The notes under the pieces: model-generated
What the model was told of the DNA's origin: nothing
The model's input: only the letters and a program-made list of their open reading frames with translations
The model's database searches: none
NCBI RefSeq assembly: GCF_019578655.1
Contig: NC_063257.1
Location: forward strand, 21,824,001 to 21,888,000
Direction of reading: 5' to 3'
DNA length: 64,000 bases
Source of the DNA: Ricinus communis
Lineage: Eukaryota; Streptophyta; Magnoliopsida; Malpighiales; Euphorbiaceae
Program-made: the position numbers and the translations under genes
In this document: positions 10,409 to 23,600 of the stretch, in pieces
Layout: each line of letters begins with the position of its first letter
Position numbering within the stretch: the stretch's first letter is position 1

Positions 10409-13400
10409 AATTATGAGAAAACAACCCCGTAAGAGGGGTATATTTGTGAATATAAGAAAATAACTCCGTAAGAAGGGTACATTTGTGAGTATGAGAAAAT
10501 AATCTCATAAGAGGGGTATATTTGTGACTATGAGGAAACAACCCCATAAAAGGAGTATATCTTTTAACCCCATAAGTCGGGTATATTTGTGAGAATAAGG
10601 AAACAATGCCGCAAAAAGGGTATATTTATGAGTATCATAAGAGAACAACCCTGTAAGTGATGTATATTTGTGAATATGAGAAAACAACCCCGAAAGAGGG
10701 GTATATTTGTGAGTATGAGAAAACAACTCTATAGAAAGGGTATATTTTTTAATAGGGTTATATTTATGAGTATGAGAAAACAAACTTGTAAGAAGGTTAC
10801 ATTTGTGAGTATGAGAAAACAACTGCGTAAGAGGTGTATATTTGTGAATATGCAAAAATAACCATGTAAGAGGGATATATTTTTGAGTAACAGGAAACAA
10901 CCCTATAAAAGGGTTATATCTTTTAATATGAAAAAATAATCCCGTAAGAGGGGTATATTTGTGTGTATTAGAAAATAACCTCGTAAGAGGGGTATATTTG
11001 TGAGTATAAGAGAACAGCCACGTAATAGGGGTATATTTTTTACTATGAGAAAACAACATTTTGTGAGGTATATTTGTCACTATAAGAAAACAACCTCGTA
11101 TGTCGCGGTATATTTGTGAGTATGAGTAAACAACACCATAAAATGGGTGTATTTATGAATATGAGAATTCAACCCCGTAAGAGGGGTATATTTGTCAATA
11201 TGAGAAAACAAGCCCATAAAAGGTGTATATTTCTGAGTATGATAGAGTAACCATGTAAAGGGGGTATATTTGTCAATATAAGAAAGCAACCCCGTAAGAG
11301 GGGTATATTTGTGAATATATAAAAACAACTCCGTAAGACGGGTGTATTTGTGAGTATGAGAAAACAACCCCGTAAAAGGTGTATATTTGTGAGTATGAGG
11401 AAACAACCCCATAAAAGAGGTATATCTTTTAACCCCATAAGTCGGGTATATTTGTTAGTGTGAGGAGACAACACTGCAAAAGTGGTATATTTATGAGTAT
11501 GAGAAATTAACCTCGTAAGAGGGGTAAATTATTCATTATAAGAAAACAACCCTGTAAGAGGTGTATATTTTTGAATATGAGAAAACAACCCCGAAAGAGG
11601 GGTATATTTATGAGTATGAGAAAACAACCCCATAGAAGGGGTATATTTTTTAATATGAGAAAACAATCTTGCAATAGGGGTATATATGTTAATATAAGAA
11701 AACAATCTCGTAAGTCGGGTATAGTTATGAGTATAAGAAAACAACCTCGTAATAGGAGTATATTTTTTAATATGAGAAAACAATCCCGTAAGAGGTGTGT
11801 ATTTGTATATATTGGAGGGTTACATTTGTGAGTATAAGAAAACAATCGCTTAACAAGGGTATATTTGTGAATATGGAAAAACAACCCTGTATGAAGAGTG
11901 TATTTGTGAATATTAGAAAACAACCCCGTAAGTGGGGTATATTTGTGAATGTGAGAAAACAACCCCCCTAAGAGGGGTATATTTGTGAATGTGAGAAAAC
12001 AACCCCGTAGAAGGGGTATATTTTTTAGCATCAGAAAACAACCCCATAAAAGGGATATATCTTTCAATATGAGAAAATAATCTCGTAAGAGGGGAATATT
12101 TATGGATATAGAAAAACAACCCTGTAAGAGTGATATATTTGTCAATATTAGAAAACAACCACGTAAGAGGGGTATATTTGTTAGTGAGAGAATAACCGCA
12201 TAATAGCAGTATATTTTTTAATATTAGAAAATAACCCCGTAATAGGGGTATAGTTGTAAATATTAGAAAATAGCCCCGTAAGAGGGGTAAATTTGTGAGT
12301 ATGATAAACCAACCCCATAAAGGGGGTATGTTTGTCCATACAAGAAAACAAACCCTATAAGACGGGTATATTTATGAATATGACAAAATAGTTGTAAGAG
12401 AGGTATATTTGTCAGTATGAGAAAACAACCCTGTAAGAGGGGTATATTCGTGAGTATGATGAACTAACCCCATAAAAGTGGTATATTTTTTAATATAAGA
12501 GAACAATCCCATAAGAGGGGTATATTTGTCAATATTAGAGAACAAGCCCGTAAGAGGGGTATATTTATGAGTATGATAGAGCAACACCGTAAATGGGGTA
12601 TATTTGTCAATATAAGAAAATAACCCCGTAAGCGGGGTATATTTGTGAATATGAGAAGAAAACCCCGTAGGAGGGGTATATTTGTGAGTATGAGACAACA
12701 ACCACGTAAGATGGGTATATTTGTGAGTATATGAAAATAACTGCATAATAAAGGGTATATTTATGAATATTAGAAAATAACCCCGTAAGAGGGGTATATT
12801 TGCCAATATTAGAAAACAAGCCCGTAAGAGGGGTATATTTATGAGTATGATAGAGCAACACCGTAAACTGGGTATATTTGTCAATATAAGAAAATAACCC
12901 CGTAAGAGGGGATATATTTGTTAATATTAGAAAACACCCCTGTAATAGGGGTATATTTGTGAGTATCAAAAAATAACATAGTAAGAGGGGTAAATTTATC
13001 ATTATAAGAAAAGAACCATGTAAGAGGTGTATATTTGTGAAGATGAGAAAATAACCCCGAAAAAGGGGTATATTTGTGTATGAGAAAACAACACAATAAA
13101 AGGGGTTTATTTGTTAATATGAGAAAAGAATCCTGCAAGAAGGGTATATGTAAATATAAGAAAACAACCATGCAAGTCGAGTATATTTGTGAGTATAAGA
13201 AAACAACCCCGTAATAGGGGCATATTTTTAATATGCGAAAACAATCTCGTAAGAGGTGTGTATTTGTCAATATGAGAACATAACTCCGTAAGAGGGGTAC
13301 ATTTGTGAGTTTAAGAAAACAACTGCGTAACAGTGAATATGGAAAAATAACCCCGTATGAGGAGTGTATTTGTCAATATTAGAAAATAACCCCTTAAGAA

Positions 13401-16400
13401 GGGTATATTTATGAACATGAGAAAACGAAAGAGAGGTATATTTGTAAATATGCAAAAACAACCCCGTAAGAGGGGTATATTTTTTAGTATTAGAAAACAA
13501 CCCAATAAAAGGGATATATCTCTTAATATGATAAAATAATCCCGTAAGAGAGGTATATTTATGGATATCAGAAAACAACCCCATAAGAGGGGTATATTTG
13601 TGAGTATGAGAGAACAACCTCGTGACAGGGGTATAGTTTTAATATGAGAAAACAACCTCATGTGAAGGGTATAATTGTCACTATAAGAAAACAACCCTGT
13701 ATGTCGGGTATATTTATGAGTATGAGTAAACAACACTGTAAAAAGAATATATTTATGAATATAGAAATCAACCCCGTAAGAGGGGCATATTTATGAATAT
13801 GAGAATAACCTCGTTATGGTGGTATATTTTTTAATATGAGAAAACACCTATAAGAGGGGTATATTTGTCAATATTAGAAAACAACCCCGTAAGGACAAGG
13901 TATATTTATGAGTATGAGAAAACAACCTCATAGAAGGGATATATTTTTTAATATGAGAAAACAACCTTATAAGAGGTGTATATTTATCAATATAAGAGAA
14001 CAACCCCGTAAGTGGGATATATTTGTGAGTATGAGGAAACATCACCGTAAAGGGGTATATTTATAAAAATGAGGAAACAACCACGTAAGAGTGGTATATT
14101 TCTGAGTTTGAGAAAACAACCCCGAAACAGGGGTATATCTGTGAATATAGGAAGAGAACCCCGTAAGAGGGGTATATTTGTGAGTATGAGAAAATAATCC
14201 CATAGAAGGGGTATATTTTAAGAAAACAGCCCTATAAGAGGAGTATATTTGTCAATATAAGAGAATAACCCCATAAGTGGGATATATTTGTGAGTATGAG
14301 GAAATATCATTGTAAAGGGGTATATTTATGAAAATGAGAAAACAACCATGTAAGAGTGATATATTTCTGAGTTTGAGAAAACAACCCCGAAACAGGGGTA
14401 TATTTGTTTATATAGGAAAAGAATCCCGTAAGAGGGGTATATTTGTAAGTATGAGAAAACAAATCCATAAAAGGGGTATATTTGTCAATATAAGAAAACA
14501 ACCTCGTAAGATGGGTATATTTGTGAGTATGAGAAAACAACTGCGTAATAAGGGTATATTTATGAATATGGGAAAACAACCCTGCATGAGGGGTGTATTT
14601 GTTAATATTTAAAAATAATCCGGTAAGAGTGGTATATTTGTGAAAATAAGAAAACGACCCCATTAGTGAGGTATATTTTATGAATATCAGAAAACAACCC
14701 CATAAAAGAGGGATATCTTTTAATATGAGAAAACAATCCCATAAGTGGGGTATATTTATGGATATGAGAAAATAATCCTGTAAGAGGGGTATATTTCTAA
14801 GTATGAGAAAACAACCCCGTAATATTGGTATGTTTTATAATATGAGAAAACAAACTCGTGTGAGTGGTATATTTGTCACTATAAGATAACAACCCCGTAA
14901 GTCTGGTATATTTGTGAGTATGAGTAAACAACACCTTAAAAGTGGTATATTTATGAATATGAGAAATCAAACACGTAAAAGGGGTATTTTTATGAATATG
15001 AGAAATCAATCCCGTAAGAGGGGTAGATTTGTGAATATGAGAAGACACTCCTGTTATGGGAATATATTTTTTTATATGAGAAAACACCCCTTTAAGAGGG
15101 GTATATTTTTCAATATTAAAAAAACCTCATAAGAGAGGTATATTTGTGAATTTGAGAAACAATTCTATAAAAGGGGTATAGTTGTAAATATGAGAAAACA
15201 ATCCTGTAAGAGGGATATATTTCTAAGTATGATAGAGCAACACCGTAAAATGAATATATTTGTTAATATAAAAATAAGCCAAGGGGTATATTTGTGAATT
15301 TTCGAAACCACCATGTAAGAGGGGTATATTTGTGAATATGAGAAAACAACCCCGTAAGAGGAGTATTTTTTGAGTATGAGAAAACAACCCCGTAGAAAGG
15401 GTACATTTTTTTAATATGAGAAAACTACCCCGTAAGATGGATATATTTGTCAATACAAGAAAAAAAACTCCGTAAGTCAGGTATATTTCTGGGTATGAGG
15501 AAGCAACGCCATAAAACATGTATTTTTATGAATATGAGAAATCAACCCCGTAAGAGGGGTATATTTGTTTATATGAGAAAACAATCCCGTAACAGGGGTA
15601 TATTTGTGAACATAGGAAAACAACTACGTCAAAGTGGTATATTTGTCAATATTAGAAAACAACCACGTAAGAGGGGTATATTTGTGAGTGAGAGAATAGC
15701 CGCGTAATAGGAGTATATTTTTTAATATTAGAAAACAACCCCGCAAGAGGGCTATAGTTGTCAATATTAAAATACAGCCCTGTAAGAGGGTTATATTTGT
15801 GAGTTGATAGACCAACCCCATAAAGGAGGTATGTTTGTCAATATAAGAAAACAACCCCCTAAGAGGGGTATATTTAAGAATATAAGAAAATAACACCGTA
15901 AGAGAGGTATATTTGTGAGTATAAGAAAACAACCCCGTAAGCGAGGTATATTTATGAATATGAGAAAACAACCCTATAAAAAGGGGTGCATTTTTTAATA
16001 TAAGAGAACAATACTATAATAGGGGTATATTTGTCAATACAAGAAAATAATACTGTAAGAGGGGTATATTTGTGAATATGAGAAAACAACTTCGTAAGAG
16101 GGGTATATTTGTGAGTATGTGAAAACCACCGCGTAATAGGGATATATTTGTGACTCTTAGAAAACAACCCCGTAAGAGGGGTATATTTGTCATTATTATA
16201 AAATAACCCTGTAAGAGGAGTGTATTAATGAGTATGATAGAGCAACACCTTAAAAGGGTATATTTGTAAATATAAGAAAATAACCTCGTAAGAGGGGTAC
16301 ATTTGTCAATACTAGAAAATAACCCGGCAAGAGAGGTGTATTTGTGAGTTTGATGGAGCAACCCCGTAAAAAGGGTATATTTATCAATCTAAGAAAATAA

Positions 16401-17130
16401 CCCCATAAGGGGGATATATTTGTGAAAATCAGAAAACAACCCCGTAAGAGGGGTATATTTATAAATATGAGAAAACAACCCCATAGGAGGGGTATATTTG
16501 TGAGTATGAGAAAACAACCACGTAGGATGGGTATATTTATAAATATTAGAAAATAACCCAGTAAGAGAGGTATATTTATCAATATTAGAAAACAATCACG
16601 TAAGAGGGGCATATTTGTGAATATGATAGAATAACCGCGAAATAGGGGTAGATTTGTGAATATTAGAAAATAACCCGATAAGACGAGTTATATTTGTCAA
16701 TAGAAGAAAACAATCCCGTAAGATAGGTATATTTGTGAATACTAAAAAACAACCCCATAAGCGGGGTATATTTGTTAATACTAAAAAAAACCCTGTAAGA
16801 GGGGTATATTTGTGAGTATGATGGAGCAACCCGTAAATGGGGTATATTTGTCAATCTAAGAAAACAACCACTTAATGGGGATATATTTATAAATATGAGA
16901 AATCAACCCCGTAAGAGGGATATATCTGTGAATATGAGAAACCAACCCCGTAAGAGAGGTATATTTGTTAGTTTCAGAAAATAACCCCGTAAGAGATGTA
17001 TATTTGTGAATATAGGAATAAAAACCCCGTATGAGGGGTATAATTATGAGTATGATAGAATAACTGCGTAACAAGGATATATTTGTGAATTTTTTAGAAA
17101 ACAACCCGTAAGAGGGGTATATTTGTTAAT

Positions 17131-17670
17131 ACTGGAGTACTCCGTCCCGTAGCGTGTGAAAATTATTTTATTTAATTTAAGCATGGAATGACACGTATGT
17201 TTTTACATGACTTAATGCTTATTTTAAATTAAATAAATGTATGATCGAAGTATATGTAAATGTTTTTAAATATATGATTTTAACTCACTCTCGAGGCTGA
17301 CAGTCTCAGCTTTACTGTTTTTCAGATCCGTGACTGTTAGTCTTCCCGCGACCCTTATCTAGTAACCCGACTCCTTCATCATCGGGTGGTGTATTTGATT
17401 TGGTATGTTAATTTATAAAATCTTAGATTCTCCACAGTAGAAATAGTAGATATATCAGTTGAAATTTTCTTTAGTTTCGAGTCTCGCCTAATTCTTCTGG
17501 CAAACCGAATTAGTTATGTAAAATTTAACTGTTAAGATAATTGTGGCATGAGTAAAATGAGATTGAGATTTAGTTAAGTCAATGAGTATCAGGCTTACTA
17601 CGGGATTCGGTAGCCTTACGCCTACCTATTCCTTAGTGCCGGTCATGGGCCCACAGATGGGGTCATGACA
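17131..17670 (+). repeat. 5'-truncated Tekay/Del-type LTR inside the array
   Basis: Homologous to the last part of the LTRs ending at 1940 and 6134: shared blocks include TTTTAACTCACTC, CGACTCCTTCATCATCGGG and the end CCGGTCATGGGCCC...GTCATGACA. The left edge is abrupt (array to LTR at about 17131) and only the terminal 540 bp remain. There is no internal region, so it is a truncated solo LTR. Like the one at 6134 it points + and its CA end is fused to a + oriented array unit. It lies exactly between the two large opposed array arms. Confidence 0.88.
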
Positions 17671-20600
17671 TACCCTTTTTATGGGGTTGCTCTATCATAC
17701 TCATAAATATACCCCTCTTATGAGGTTATTTTCTCATATTCACAAATATACTCCTCTTACGAAGTTGTTTTCTAACATTGACAAATATACCCCTCTTATG
17801 AGGTCGTTTTCTCATATTCACAAATAGAGCCCGTTTACGCGGTTGTTTTCTCATACCCTCTTACGGGATTGTTTTCTCATATTCACGAATATATCCCTCT
17901 TGCGGGGTTAATTTCTAATTAAATAAACCCCTTTTACCGAGTTGTGTTCTCACACTAAAAAATATACTGGACTTACGCGGTACCCATCTTACAGGATTGT
18001 TTTCTCAATTTAAAAATATACCCATTTTATGGGATTGTTTCCTCATTCTCATAAATATACTCCTTTTACGAGGTTGTTTTTTATAGTCACAAATAAACCC
18101 CTCTTACGAGGTTGTTTTGTCATATTAAAAAATATACCCCTGTTATGAGGTTGTTTTTTAATATTCACAAATATACTCCTCTTACGAGGTTATTTTCTAA
18201 TATTCATAAATATACCCCTCTTATGGGAGTATTTTCTAAAATTGACAAATGTACCCCCTCTTATGGGGTTGTGTTCTCATATTCATATATATAACCCATT
18301 TATGCGGTTGCTTTTTCATACCACCCCTATTATGGGATTATTTTCTCATTTTTACAAACATACCGCTTTTACGGGGTTGTTTTCCTATATTGACAAATAC
18401 ACCCCTCTTACGAGGTTATTTTCTCATACTAAAAACTATACCCCTATTATAAGGTTGTTTTTTCATATTCACAAATATACCCCTCTTATAGGGTTGTTTC
18501 CTCATATTTACAAATGTACTCCTCTTACGGGATTGATTTATCAAATTCATAAATACACCCCTTTTACGACATTGATTTCACATACTCTCAAATATGCCTA
18601 ACTTAAGGGTTTTTTTTTCTTATAATGACAAATATACCACTCTTACTGAAATGTTTTCTTAGGTTAAAAAATATACTCCTTTTTTGGGGTTGTTTTCTGA
18701 TGCTCACAAACACACCCCTCTTACGAGGATTTTTTTGTCAAATTCATAAATAAGCCATTATTATGAGATTATCTTCTCATACTAATAAATATACCCCTCT
18801 GACGATATTGTTTTCTCATATTCCCAATTATACTCCTCTTAAGAGATTATTTTCTCATATTCATTAAGTATACCCCCTTTTACGGGGTTGTTTTCTAATA
18901 CTTACAAATATACCCCTCTGACGGGGTTGTTTTCTCATACTAAAAAATATACCACTATCATGGAGTTATTTTCTCATATTAACAAATATACCCCTCTTCC
19001 GGGGTTGTTTTCTCATATTTATAAATACACTCCTTTATACCCCCTCTTACGGGATTGTTTTCTCATAATTACAATTATACCCCTCTTACAGGATTGTTTT
19101 CTCACATTCACAAATATATCCCCATTGCGAGGTTGTTTTCTAATATTGACAAATATACCCCTAATGCAGGGTTGTTTTCTCTTATTCACAAATATAGCCT
19201 ATTTACGCATTTGTTTTCTCATACTCACAAATATAACCCTCTTACGGGGTTGATTTCTCATATTCGTAAGTACACTCCTTTTACGGTGTTATTTTCTCAT
19301 ACTCACAAATATACCCGACATACGGGGTTGTTTTTCTATATTGACAAATATACCCCTCTACGGGGTTCCTTTCTCATATTGATAAATATACCCTTATGCG
19401 GGATTGTTTTGCTATATTGACAAATATACCCATCTTTTGGGGTTGTTTTCTCATTTTAAAAATATACCCTTTTATGGGATTATTTTTCCATTTTAACAAA
19501 TATACCCATTTTACGAGGTTCTTTTTTATAATCGCAAATAAACTCCTCTTACGGGGTTGTTTTCTCATATTCACAAATATAACCCTCTTACGGGGTTGAT
19601 ATCTCATAATCATAAATAAATCCCTTTTACGATATTGTTTTCTTATACTCACAAATATACTCGTCTTACGGGGTTGTTTTATGATACTCACAAATATATC
19701 CCTCTTACAGGGCTGTTTTCTCATATTCACAAATATATCCCTCTTACAAGGTTTCTTTCTCATATTCACAAATATACCCCTCTTACAGGGTTGTTTTCTC
19801 ATTCTTATCGCTCTTACAGGGTTGTTCTCTTATATTGACAAATACACCCCTCTTACGAGGTTATTTTCTCATAATAAAATATATACCCCTATTACAAGGT
19901 TGTCTTCTCATATTCACAAATATACCCTCTTACGGGGTTGTTTTCTCATATTTCTAAATATACCCCTCTTACGGGGTTAATTCCTAATATTTATAAATAG
20001 ACCCCTTTTACGGAGTTGTCTCCTCACACTCACAGATATGTCGTTCTTACGTGGTCGTTTTCTTTTGTTGACAAATACACCGCTCTTACAGGGTTATTTT
20101 CTCACATTAAAAATATACCCCTATTACGAGGTTGTCTTCTCATATTCACAAATGTAGTCCTCTTACGGGGTTGTTTTCTTATAGTAACAAATATACCCCT
20201 TTTATGGGGTTGCTCTATCATACTCATAAATATACCCCTTTTACGGGGTTATTTTCTCATATTCACAAATATACCCTTCTGATGGGGTTGTTTTCTAACA
20301 TTGACAAATATACTCCTCTTATGGGGTTGTTTTCTCATATTCACAAATAGAGCCCGTTTACGCGGTTGTTTTCTCATAGTCACAAATATATCCTATTATG
20401 TGATTATTTTCTCATTCTCACAAATATACCGCTCTTACAGGGTTATTTTCTTATATTGACAAATACATCCCTCTTACGAGGTTGTTTTCATAATAAAATA
20501 TATACCCCTATTATAAGGTTGTTTTCTCATATTCACAAATATACCATCTTACGGGGTTGTGTTCTCATATTCATAAATATACCGCTCTTACGGGGTTAAT

Positions 20601-23600
20601 TTCTATTATTTATAAATAGACCCCTTTTATGGAGTAGTGTTCTCACACTCACAAATATACCAGACTTACGCGGTTGTTTTCTTATGTTGACAAATATATC
20701 CATCTTACGGGGTTGTTTTCTCATTTTAAAAATATACCAATTTTATATGATTGTTTTCTCATTCTCACGAATATACCCTTTTTATGAGATTGTTTTTTTA
20801 TAGTTACAAATAAACCCCTCTTACGGGGTTATTTTGTCATATTAAAAAATATACCCCTATTACAAGGTTGTTTTTTCATATTTACAAATATACTCCTCTT
20901 ACATGGTTATTTTCTCATATTCATAAATATACCCCTCTTATGGGGTTGATTTCTGATAATCTAAATAAATCCCTTTTACGACGTTGTTTTCTCAAACTCA
21001 CAAATATACTCGTCTTACGAGGTTGTTTTATGATACTCACAAATATACCCCTCTTACGGGGTTGTTTTCTCATATTCACAAATATACCCCTCTTACAGGG
21101 TTTCTTTCTCATATAAAAAAATTACCCCTTTTATGTGATTATTTTCTCATTCTCATAAATATACCGCTCTTACAGGATTGTTTTCTTATATTAAAAAATA
21201 TACATCTCTTACGGGGTTGTTTTCTCATTTTAAAAAATGTATCCCTATTACGAGGTTGTTTCCACATATTCACAAACATACCTCTCTTACGAGGTAGATT
21301 TCTCATATTCATAAATAGATCCCTTTTAAGGAGTTGTTTTCTCATACTCACAAATATACCGGACTTACGGGTTCGTTTTCTTATATTGATATACTCCTCT
21401 TACGGGGTTGTTTTCTCATATTCGCAAATATACCCCTCTTATGGGGTTGATTTCTCGTACTCACATACATACCCCTCTTACTAGATTATCTTGTTATATC
21501 GACAAATATACCCCTTTTACGGGATTTTTCTCTCATATTAATAGATATACCCCTTTCATGGGGTTATTTTCTGGTACTCATAAATATACCCCTCTTACGG
21601 GGTTATTTTGTTATATTGACAATATCTCGCTTTTACGGGATTGTTCTCTTATACTCATAAATATACCCTTCTTATGGGGTTGTTTTATGATATTCACAAA
21701 TATACACCGCTTATGGGGTTGTTTTCTTACATTGACAAGTATACCCCTTTTACGGGGTTGTTCCCTCAAAGTCACAAATATACACCTCTTATGGGGGGTT
21801 GCTTTCTCATATAAAAAGATATGCCCCTATTATGGGGATGTTTTCTGATATTGGCAAATATACACTCTTACAAGGTTTTTTCTCATATTCACAAATATAA
21901 CCTTCTTACAAGGATGATTTTTGTACTCATAAATACAACCTTCTACAGTGTTGTTTTCTCATACTCATAAATATACCCGACTTACGACGTTATTTTCTTA
22001 TATTGACAAATATACCCCTCTTAAGGGGTTGTTTATATTCATAAAAAGAACCCTTACATGGGGTTGTTCTATAATACTCACAAATATACACTATTACAGG
22101 TTTATTTTCTCATATTCACAAATATACCCCTCTTACAGGGTTGTTTTCTCATATTAAAAGTATATCTCTATTTTGGGGTTATTTTCTCATACTCACAAAT
22201 ATATCGTTCTTATGTGGTCATTTTCTTATATTGACAAATACACCGCTCTTACAGGGTTATTTTCTCACATTAAAAAACTCCTATTATGAGGTTGTCTTCT
22301 TATATTCATAAATATAGTCCTCTTACGGGGTTGTTTACTAATATTGTTAGATATGCTTCTCTTACGGGGTTGTTTGTCCATATTAAAAAATAAATCCTCA
22401 TAACAGGGTTCTTTTCTCATATTCACAAATATACCCCTCTTATGGGGTTGATTTCTCATATTCATAAATATACGCATGTTACGGCTTTTTTTACTCATAC
22501 TCAAAAATATACCTGACTTACGGGGTTTTCTTCTTATATTAACAATTATACCCCTCTTACAGAATTAGTTTCTCATATTAAAAAATTTATTCATTTTATG
22601 TGGTTGTTTTCTGATAATCACAAATATACCCTTCATACGGGATTGTGTTCTCATATTCACAAATATACCCTTCTTACAGGGTTGTTTTCTAATATTGACA
22701 AATATACTCCTTTTATAGTATTTTTTTTAATATTCACAAATATACCCCTTTTACTCAGTTGTTTTCTCATACTCACAAATATACACCTCTTACGAGGTTG
22801 TTTTCTCATATTCACAAATAATAACCCCTCTTACGGGTTGATTTCTCAGATTCATAAATATGTCGTTGTTATGGTGTTGTTCTCTCATACTCACATATAT
22901 ACCCCTCTAATGGGAATGTTTTCTAATATTCACAAATATACCCCTCTTAGGGGTTGTTTTATCACATTCACAAATAAACCTCTCTTACGGGGTTGTTTTC
23001 CAATATTCATAAATATATCCCTCTTACGAGGTTATTTTCTTATATTGACAAATATACTCCTTTTACAGGGTTACTCCATCATACTCACGAAAATACCCCT
23101 CTTATGGGGTTGTTTTCTAATATTGATAAATATACCCCTCTTACGGGGTTCTTTTCTCATTTTCACAAGTATACTACTCTTACAGGATTGATTTCTTAAA
23201 TTCATAAATATATCCATTTTACGGCGTTTCTTACTCATACTCACAAATATACCCGACTTACGGGCTGTTTTCTTACATTGACAACTATACCCCTCTTACG
23301 TTATTGTTTTCTCATAATAACAAATATACCCATTTTATGGAGTTGTTTTCTTATACTCATAAATATATCCCTCTTAAAGGGTTGTTTTCTAATATTAAAA
23401 AATATACCCCTATTACGGAATTGTTTACTCATATTAAAAGATATATCACTTTTATGGTGTTAATTTCTCATACTCACAAATATGCCCCTCTTGCGCGGTT
23501 GTTTTCTTATATTCACAAATATACCCTTCTTACGGGATTATTTTCTTCTATTGACAAACATACCCTCTTACGGGGTTGTTCTCTTGTATTAAAAAATATA

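Larger units (their letters stand above)
6683..17130 (-). repeat. Array block II, - orientation (about 268 units)
   Basis: The same 39-bp unit in reverse complement, with core ACCCCGTAAGAGGGGT on the + strand. It contains a kilobase-scale duplication (6862-7567 and 9703-10408) and recurrent 26-bp shortened units at about 10541 and 11405. It ends where a truncated Tekay-type LTR begins. Longest stop-free frame is 11507-12145 on the - strand (212 codons), a repeat artefact. Confidence 0.93.

Noticed and set aside
11507..12145. Long open frame (212 codons, - strand) and many similar ones in the 39-bp array as repeat-protein genes
   Set aside because: The unit length is a multiple of three and the unit lacks stops in several frames, so such runs arise automatically. 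They overlap each other on both strands, have no leader, intron or domain context, and start wherever an ATG variant occurs.
17131..17670. Centre of the inverted arms as a replication origin or centromere core
   Set aside because: It is simply the end of a Tekay-type LTR, matching 1-1940 and 3378-6134; nothing in it suggests an origin.
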